This document shows, one piece after another, positions 43,362-48,433 of a DNA stretch of 48,433 nucleotides. The notes beneath the pieces are model-generated. The model searched no databases. It was given only the letters and a program-made list of their open reading frames with translations, and was not told where the DNA came from. Origin of the DNA: an uncultured Acidimicrobiales bacterium (lineage in GTDB: Bacteria > Actinomycetota > Acidimicrobiia > Acidimicrobiales > SHLQ01). Location: positions 1 to 48,433 of the forward strand of contig CALLQB010000013.1 of assembly GCA_938015295.1 (NCBI GenBank), given 5' to 3'. Positions within the stretch are counted from its first letter, which is position 1; every line of letters begins with the position of its first letter. The translations under genes were made by a program, and so were the position numbers.

Positions 43362-44940
43362 AACCGTAACCGGAACCAATCGTTCGGCAGGTGTGAGCTT
43401 CGCCGAACTGCTCGACATGGATAGCCATCCTGTTAGCGAGGTACTTCGGCGCGATTCACCAATGGCACCCGGCAACACCAAGGTGCCCGCTCACGTCTAC
43501 TACTCGCCCGCTTGGCATCACTTGGAGGTCGAAAAGCTGTGGAGCAAGGTGTGGCAACTTGCCTGCCTTGCCGAAGAGATCCCCAACGTCGGCGACTATC
43601 ACGTCTACGACATTGCGAGCCTGTCCTTCCTCATCGTTCGCACCGGCCCCGAAGAGTTCAAGGCGTACCGCAACGCCTGCTTGCACCGGGGCCGCAAGCT
43701 CCGTACGTGCGATGGCGCAGGGGCCAAGAACCTCCGGTGTGCGTTTCATGGTTGGGCCTGGAACCTCGACGGCTCATTGAAAGAAATCCCTTGCGAATGG
43801 GACTTCCCCGATGTCGACGCTGCCGACTACGGCCTCGCTGAGGCTCTCGTCGACACGTGGCAGGGGTTTGTGTTCATCAACCCCGATCGCGACGCCGAAC
43901 CGTTGGCCGATTTCCTGGGCGATATCGACGAACATTTCGAACATCTGCCGTTTACCAAGCGATACAAGGCAGCCCATGTGCGCAAGCTCATGCCGATGAA
44001 CTGGAAGGTCTGTCAAGAAGCGTTTATGGAGGCGTACCACACCGTGGCTACGCATCCGACGCTGATGTTGAGCCTCGGCGATGCGAACTCGCGTTACGAC
44101 GTGTATGGCAATTTCTCTCGGGCGATTTCGCCTAACTCGGTCGAAAGCCCGCACCTAGCCAACATGACCCGGTACGAGCGGTTGTCCGACGGCCGCCACT
44201 ACGAACGCTGGCGTCACCCGATGAGCGGGCACGTCTATGAGCGTGTCGAACTCGACCGGGTCAGCGTCATCAATCTTGACGGTGCCGAGAGCTTTTTCGA
44301 TATGCACGGCAACCACCTCGAGGGTCCACAAACCCAGTGCGATCCGCATATGTGTATGTGGGTGGGCGGCCCGAACCTTCCCGGCATGGAGGACACTCCC
44401 ATCATGCTGCCGCCCGAGGTCGACTCGCCCGAAGGGTTCGCCGAGAACCGGCGGAAGGCCGCCGCTGCAAAGCGCGAGGCGCTCGACAAACAGTTTGGCG
44501 ACCTCATCGACACCAGCAACGTGTCCGACGCCGAAATGCTCGACGCCATGTTCTATTCGGTGTTCCCCAACTGGTCGCCGTGGGGCTGTTTTCACCACAT
44601 CTTCTACCGGTGGCGCCCCAACGGCGACGATCCCGAAACCTGCATCTTCGAGGTCATGTTGTTCCCGCCTGCGCCCGACCCGGACAACCGGCCCCCAGTG
44701 GCCAAGATCACCGACTTGGGCATTGACGATGACTGGACGTTGGCGACCGAACTCGGACCGCTAGCCAAAATCTTTCAACAGGATTCGCTGAACCTCCCCG
44801 AGGTACAGAAGGGCCTCAAAGCCCAAGAGCAACAAGAAGTGATCTTCGCTTCGTATAACGAGTCGAAGATCCGGCACTTCTACCAGCACCTGTTCCGTTG
44901 GCTTGAGGTCGACGAAACGTCGGTGCACATCACCCGCTGA
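43354..44940 (+). CDS. Rieske non-haem iron oxygenase alpha subunit, long form
   Basis: The 528-residue protein is longer than usual (about 420-460). Its Rieske motifs are CLHRGRKLRTCDG and CAFHGWAW, and the iron-binding helix reads NWKVCQEAFMEAYHTVATHP. Extra sequence lies mainly in the C-terminal half (about residues 300-430). This resembles the steroid/phenylpropionate-type oxygenase branch in actinobacteria. It overlaps the LLM gene by eight bases. Its end overlaps the SnoaL-like gene, on the opposite strand, by 11 bases. It must draw electrons from the ferredoxin elsewhere or from an unlinked donor. Confidence 0.92.
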   Translation: MTETVTGTNRSAGVSFAELLDMDSHPVSEVLRRDSPMAPGNTKVPAHVYYSPAWHHLEVEKLWSKVWQLACLAEEIPNVGDYHVYDIASLSFLIVRTGPEEFKAYRNACLHRGRKLRTCDGAGAKNLRCAFHGWAWNLDGSLKEIPCEWDFPDVDAADYGLAEALVDTWQGFVFINPDRDAEPLADFLGDIDEHFEHLPFTKRYKAAHVRKLMPMNWKVCQEAFMEAYHTVATHPTLMLSLGDANSRYDVYGNFSRAISPNSVESPHLANMTRYERLSDGRHYERWRHPMSGHVYERVELDRVSVINLDGAESFFDMHGNHLEGPQTQCDPHMCMWVGGPNLPGMEDTPIMLPPEVDSPEGFAENRRKAAAAKREALDKQFGDLIDTSNVSDAEMLDAMFYSVFPNWSPWGCFHHIFYRWRPNGDDPETCIFEVMLFPPAPDPDNRPPVAKITDLGIDDDWTLATELGPLAKIFQQDSLNLPEVQKGLKAQEQQEVIFASYNESKIRHFYQHLFRWLEVDETSVHITR

Positions 44941-45394
44941 CGGGGCTTGGGCGACCCGCTGCCTGGTATTCGCCTCGCTCCTCCACAACGGCCAAAAGCG
45001 AACTGAATTTCCACTCGCCATCGACGCGCGCGTACTCGTCCTCGTATCGACCGATGATACGCACAAACGACTTTTCGTCGGTTGCGGTGTACATCATCAA
45101 GAATCGCCAATCAGCTTTGGCGGTGTCACCGTCGACGACGATCACCGGATTAAAAATCTGATGGGCAGACCTGGCGATGAACCCGGCGTTGCGGAGCCCA
45201 AACATAAAGTCGCTGATCTGTTGATGGCCAACGCGGGGCGTGTCGCCACTTTGCTGCCAGACCCCATCGGGTACAAACAACGAAGCAACCGCATCGCCAT
45301 TGTGATCGTCATCGCAGGCTGCGCAATACGCCGCCTTTAACTTGCGAATCGACTCGATGTCTTCAAGCACTTGCAGTCGTTCTTCGAGACCCAC
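44930..45394 (-). CDS. SnoaL/NTF2-fold protein (candidate oxygenase beta subunit)
   Basis: The 154-residue protein has the SnoaL_4/NTF2-like pattern: EDIESIRKLKAAYCAACDDD, then VASLFVPDGVWQQ, SAHQIFNPVIVVDGDTAKADWRFLMMY and FVRIIGRYEDEYARVDGEWKF. Ring-hydroxylating oxygenase beta subunits adopt this same fold, so a structural or accessory role beside the alpha subunits is possible; an independent hydratase or isomerase is the alternative. It starts with GTG, AGGAG six bases before. It is divergent from the Rieske gene at 45501, with an operator-like dyad between. Confidence 0.82.
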   Translation of the reverse strand: MGLEERLQVLEDIESIRKLKAAYCAACDDDHNGDAVASLFVPDGVWQQSGDTPRVGHQQISDFMFGLRNAGFIARSAHQIFNPVIVVDGDTAKADWRFLMMYTATDEKSFVRIIGRYEDEYARVDGEWKFSSLLAVVEERGEYQAAGRPSPVSG

Positions 45395-45423
45395 GGTGTT
45401 CTCCTGATCATGTGGTTCCGATC

Positions 45424-45445
45424 AACATATTGACCGGTTGGTTTC
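45424..45445. promoter_or_regulatory. Operator-like dyad, site 6 of 6
   Basis: AACATATTGACCGGTTGGTT, the most symmetric copy, with centre GACC/GGTT. It lies between the divergent SnoaL-like and Rieske genes, about 30 bp from the minus start and 55 bp from the plus start. Confidence 0.6.
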
Positions 45446-45500
45446 TTTGGCCATCGCGACGCGGCCATCTATTGTCTAGCGGGTACCGAGGGGGAGCCAT

Positions 45501-46871
45501 ATGGCTGATCTGAAACCTGGCGAGGCCCGCGAAGTCGGACCGTCGCTGAAAGACCAATTACTTGCTGATCCAACGCCGCCGCCCGCTGCACTGCTCGAAG
45601 AGTCCTATCACTTTCGAGGCGACGAAGACATCCCGTATGCGGTGTACACCAGCGACGAATACGCGCAGGCCGAGTACGACTCGATGTGGCCCGTGGTGTG
45701 GCAGTGGGCGTGCCATGTCGACCACATCCCCGAGGCCGGCGACTACTACGTCTACGACGTTGGCGATCACTCGGCGCTCATCGTTCGCACCACCGATGGT
45801 GGACTGAAGGCCTATTACAACGCGTGTATGCATCGGGGCACCCAACTCAAGCCGCCAGGTAGCTGTGGTTACAGCCAGGAACTGCGGTGCCCCTTTCATG
45901 GTTGGCGTTGGTCGCTCGAAGGCACGTTTGTCGAACTTCCGGGCAAGTGGGACTTTCCACACGTCACCGAAGACAGCCATCGACTCCCCGAGATGTCCAT
46001 CGACGTCTGGGAAGGGTTCGTCTTTATCAACTTCGACCCTGACGCCGGACCGCTCGTCGACTATCTGGGCGTTCTCGCCGACCATTGGCAGGATTGGGGT
46101 CTTGCCGACCGCTACATCGACACCCACGTTCGCAAGCGTCTGCCCTGCAACTGGAAGGCCGCGAGCGAGGCATTCCTTGAGGCTTACCATGTCCGCGAGA
46201 CGCATTCCACGGGCGATCTTGGCGATGAGGTCACGGCGCAGTACGACGTGTTCGGCGACAACGTTTCGCGGTTCATTCACACCACCGGCCTGAACTCGCC
46301 GCTTCGCGATCCGCAGCGCACCGAAGAAGAGTTGTTGGCCCGCCAGGCCAGCCGACGCGGTACCGACAGCGTCGAGTTGCCCGAGGGCGCGAGAGCCCGC
46401 GACGTGTATGCCGAACTTATCCAAAAGCAGCTTGGCGAAGCGTACGGTCACGACTACTCCCATCTGAGTCAGTCGATGACCCTCGATTCGATCGAGTACT
46501 TCCTCTTTCCGAATGCCTTCTTCTTTCCCGGTCTGCAACTCTCGATGGTCTACCGGTTCCGACCTGACCCGACCTCGATCGACCACAGCTATTTCGACCT
46601 GCTCATGATGCGACCCCGCCCGGCCGATCGTCCAACACCCGAACCGCCAGAGGTCATCGAACTCGAGGTCGACGAGTCCTACGCCATCGCCGAAGGCCTC
46701 GGCGGACTCGGCAAGGTCTACGACCAGGACACCGCCAACATGGCGGCTCAGACCCGAGGTTTTCGAGCCAGCCGCAAGCGTGGCCAGACCCTCGGCAACT
46801 ACCAAGAAGTCCGGGCCCGCCACCTCCAAGAACGAGTCCGCGACTACGTGGGCGACTACCCAACCGATTAG
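45501..46871 (+). CDS. Rieske non-haem iron oxygenase alpha subunit
   Basis: The 456-residue alpha subunit has Rieske motifs CMHRGTQLKPPG and CPFHGWRW, and the catalytic helix CNWKAASEAFLEAYHVRETHS supplies the two His and neighbouring acid of the iron site. GGGGGAG precedes the ATG at 45501. The C-terminal part (ARHLQERVRDYVGDYP) is common in this subfamily. The TAG stop is the first three bases of a dispersed hairpin. A SnoaL-fold gene and an LLM gene follow, forming a second oxygenase-LLM unit like the one at 41971-44940. Confidence 0.93.
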   Translation: MADLKPGEAREVGPSLKDQLLADPTPPPAALLEESYHFRGDEDIPYAVYTSDEYAQAEYDSMWPVVWQWACHVDHIPEAGDYYVYDVGDHSALIVRTTDGGLKAYYNACMHRGTQLKPPGSCGYSQELRCPFHGWRWSLEGTFVELPGKWDFPHVTEDSHRLPEMSIDVWEGFVFINFDPDAGPLVDYLGVLADHWQDWGLADRYIDTHVRKRLPCNWKAASEAFLEAYHVRETHSTGDLGDEVTAQYDVFGDNVSRFIHTTGLNSPLRDPQRTEEELLARQASRRGTDSVELPEGARARDVYAELIQKQLGEAYGHDYSHLSQSMTLDSIEYFLFPNAFFFPGLQLSMVYRFRPDPTSIDHSYFDLLMMRPRPADRPTPEPPEVIELEVDESYAIAEGLGGLGKVYDQDTANMAAQTRGFRASRKRGQTLGNYQEVRARHLQERVRDYVGDYPTD

Positions 46872-46901
46872 GGGTCAGGCACTTAAAGTGCCTGACCCCT
46901 A
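46869..46901. repeat. Dispersed GGGGTCAGGCAC hairpin, copy 4
   Basis: Left arm TAGGGGTCAGGCACTT, single central A, right arm AAGTGCCTGACCCCTA: a perfect 16-bp stem. Its first three bases are the stop codon of the Rieske gene. A further fragment, GACCCCTATT, follows at 46906-46915. Confidence 0.85.
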
Positions 46902-46936
46902 TGTAGACCCCTATTTACTAGCGAGAAGGAACGACG

Positions 46937-47383
46937 ATGAGTCGAGACGATATTGAGGATCTGGTCCACGACTATGCCGACGCGGTGGTGCATCGCAACG
47001 GCGAGCAGTGGATTTCGACCTGGGATGCCAACGCTGTTTGGGAACTCGGGAAGGGACGCCGTGTCGAGGGCAAGGACGCCATCTTCGAACTGTGGAATAA
47101 CGCGATGGACGGCTTCAATGCGGTCGTGCAGAACGTGCTCAACGGCAAGTGCGATCTCGACGAAGTTGCGGGTACCGGCAGTGGCCGCTGGTACATCATC
47201 GAACACACGTACCGTGCCAACGGCGACAAAGGCGTCCTACTCGCCTACTACAACGACCTCTATGTGCGCACCGACGGCAAGTGGCTGTTTGCCAGCCGAG
47301 AACTGGTCGTCCAATACGGCGGCCCGGTCGACATGTCGGGCCCCTTCCACAACGCGTGGGCCGGCCCGGACGTGGCGTCATGA
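46937..47383 (+). CDS. SnoaL/NTF2-fold protein
   Basis: The 148-residue protein has the SnoaL-like pattern: DIEDLVHDYADAVVHRNGEQWISTWDANAVWELGKG, VEGKDAIFELW and the paired strands WYIIEHTY and DLYVRTDGKWLFASREL. AGAAGGAA precedes the ATG. It follows a Rieske alpha gene and overlaps the next LLM gene by ATGA. It may be an oxygenase beta-like partner or a small isomerase/hydratase. Sequence similarity to the SnoaL-like protein at 44930 is low by eye, so the two are not recent copies. Confidence 0.83.
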   Translation: MSRDDIEDLVHDYADAVVHRNGEQWISTWDANAVWELGKGRRVEGKDAIFELWNNAMDGFNAVVQNVLNGKCDLDEVAGTGSGRWYIIEHTYRANGDKGVLLAYYNDLYVRTDGKWLFASRELVVQYGGPVDMSGPFHNAWAGPDVAS

Positions 47384-48402
47384 AGGTCGACGGAGGCATT
47401 GGAACCTCCAACATCAAGAAAGCCGGCGAGGCCGCGGCCCGTCAAGAAGCTGCCGGCTACGACGGCATCTGGACCGCCGAAACTGCACACGACCCGTTCC
47501 TTCCGCTAGCGCTCGCCGCAGAAGCAACCGAACGCATCGAACTGGGTACCAGCATTGCTGTGGCATTCGCCCGTAACCCGATGCTGCTCGCCAACCTCGG
47601 TTGGGACCTGCAAGCGCTGTCCGACGGCCGCTTTATCCTTGGTCTCGGCAGCCAAATCAAGCCCCACATCACCAAACGGTTCTCGATGGAGTGGTCAAAG
47701 CCGGCCGCCCGTATGCGCGAGATGGTGTTGGCGACTCGAGCCATCTGGGACACCTGGATGACCGGCGACCGACTCGATTTCCGCGGCGACTTCTACACCC
47801 ACACCATCATGACGCCGTTCTTCACCCCTGAAGCCACCGAGCTCGGCGACTTCGGACCGCCAAAGATCTTCCTGGCAGGCGTCGGGCCGTTGATGACCGA
47901 GGTGGCCGGCGAAGTCTGCGATGGCTTCATTTGCCACGGCTTCACCACCGAACAGTTTCTCCGTGAGGTCACGATTCCGGCTCTTGAACGTGGCCGGGCC
48001 AAGGCAGGAAAGACGATGGAAGGTTTCGAGATCGTCGGCCCGTCATTTGTGGTCTCGGGCACCACCGAAGAAGACCTCGAAACAGCGAAAGCCGGCACCC
48101 GTCAGCAGATTGCCTTCTATGGTTCGACCCCTGCCTACAAGCCGGTATTCGATATCCACGGATGGGGCGATCTTCAGCCCGAACTCAACCACATGTCGAA
48201 AGAAGGCAAGTGGGTTGAGATGGGCGACCTCATCACCGACGAGATCCTCAATACCTTCGCCGTTGTTGGCGAACCGACATCGATCGCACCCGAAATTTCC
48301 AAGCGGTACAGCGATGTCATCGACCGTCTCAGCTTCTACGCCCCGTACGAAAGCAAAGGCGCCTGGTGGCTCGACATCATGGATGACCTGAAGGCCGTCT
48401 AG
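47380..48402 (+). CDS. LLM-class F420-dependent oxidoreductase
   Basis: The 340-residue LLM protein has MKVDGGIGTSNIKKAGEAA, YDGIWTAETAHDPFLPLALAAEAT, ELGTSIAVAFARNPM, GRFILGLGSQIKPHI and an F420-branch C-terminus (VVGEPTSIAPEISKRY). It corresponds to the TIGR03617-like group of F420 enzymes. The ATG at 47380 overlaps the SnoaL-like stop; a long in-frame extension to 47149 runs through that gene and is rejected. A strong hairpin follows the stop by four bases, so this ends the operon 45501-48402. Confidence 0.91.
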   Translation: MKVDGGIGTSNIKKAGEAAARQEAAGYDGIWTAETAHDPFLPLALAAEATERIELGTSIAVAFARNPMLLANLGWDLQALSDGRFILGLGSQIKPHITKRFSMEWSKPAARMREMVLATRAIWDTWMTGDRLDFRGDFYTHTIMTPFFTPEATELGDFGPPKIFLAGVGPLMTEVAGEVCDGFICHGFTTEQFLREVTIPALERGRAKAGKTMEGFEIVGPSFVVSGTTEEDLETAKAGTRQQIAFYGSTPAYKPVFDIHGWGDLQPELNHMSKEGKWVEMGDLITDEILNTFAVVGEPTSIAPEISKRYSDVIDRLSFYAPYESKGAWWLDIMDDLKAV

Positions 48403-48406
48403 CTGG

Positions 48407-48433
48407 TCGGGCCTGCCCGACAGGCAGGCCCGA
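48407..48433 (+). terminator. Strong hairpin after the last gene
   Basis: TCGGGCCTGCC pairs perfectly with GGCAGGCCCGA (11 bp, loop CGACA) four bases after the LLM stop. The window ends exactly at the stem, so a U-tract cannot be checked. It is unrelated to the dispersed repeat. Confidence 0.6.

Noticed and set aside
45558..46829. A 423-residue open frame on the minus strand
   Set aside because: It is the antisense shadow of the Rieske oxygenase at 45501, which has full catalytic motifs; the antisense translation has no family features.
1..48433. tRNA or rRNA genes
   Set aside because: No cloverleaf-like or rRNA-like segment was noticed, and almost all sequence is accounted for by protein genes. 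A covariance-model scan was not possible here.

Overview
The window looks like part of a high-GC Actinomycetota chromosome, most likely Acidimicrobiia-like. This is an inference from its content: F420-type luciferase-like oxidoreductases, many short-chain dehydrogenases, soluble P450s, actinobacterial translational coupling (ATGA, GTGA, TGATG, TAATG), leaderless-type promoters (TANNNT six or seven bases before the start codon) and an LPXTG-tailed cytochrome. No rRNA, tRNA, CRISPR array, transposase or phage gene was seen. Genes are packed tightly, and no gap exceeds about 200 bp if the hypothetical gene at 19158-19739 is real.

Layout. 1-1595 (minus): two tandem DinB/maleylpyruvate-isomerase-like paralogues and an ABM monooxygenase. 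1683-4180 (plus): P450 and epoxide hydrolase. 4191-5561 (minus): PLP decarboxylase. 5682-6713: Zn alcohol dehydrogenase. 6783-10388: NarL-type two-component system with a two-gene ABC exporter. 10400-13240: CMD protein, SDR, VOC protein and acyl-CoA thioesterase. 13459-17697: DUF35 protein, lipid-transfer thiolase, histidine phosphatase, acyl-CoA synthetase and VOC protein. 17712-19031 (minus): SDR and a wall-anchored-looking cytochrome c. 19158-20858: hypothetical protein and LLM oxidoreductase. 20881-26250 (minus): molybdenum hydroxylase L-S-M, amidohydrolase and ThuA-like protein. 26409-33318: four SDRs, an F420 nitroreductase-like protein, a small-molecule kinase, an MFS pump and a PNPOx-fold protein. 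33362-37087 (minus): P450, kinase, P450. 37183-40095: nitroreductase, MFS pump, crotonase. 40096-48402: three Rieske oxygenase alpha subunits, one Rieske ferredoxin, VOC, two LLM proteins and two SnoaL/NTF2-fold proteins.

Taken together this is a dense catabolic region for one or more hydrophobic substrates (steroid-, terpenoid- or aromatic-like; the substrate cannot be read from sequence). Hydroxylation (P450, Rieske, LLM, Mo hydroxylase) would be followed by dehydrogenation (SDR, MDR), CoA activation, and beta-oxidation or retro-aldol-type cleavage (synthetase, crotonase, thiolase plus DUF35, thioesterase). Two APH-like kinases and two MFS pumps sit among these genes.

The strongest unnamed signal is regulatory. 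A roughly 22-bp imperfect dyad (core AACATAYYRMNYGGTTAGTT) occurs at six places. Five lie in the gap between divergent catabolic genes, and one fuses directly to a leaderless start. This looks like the operator of a single, probably TetR-type, regulator that is not encoded in the window. A second dispersed element, a perfect hairpin built on GGGGTCAGGCAC, sits at gene ends and supplies the stop codon of three genes.
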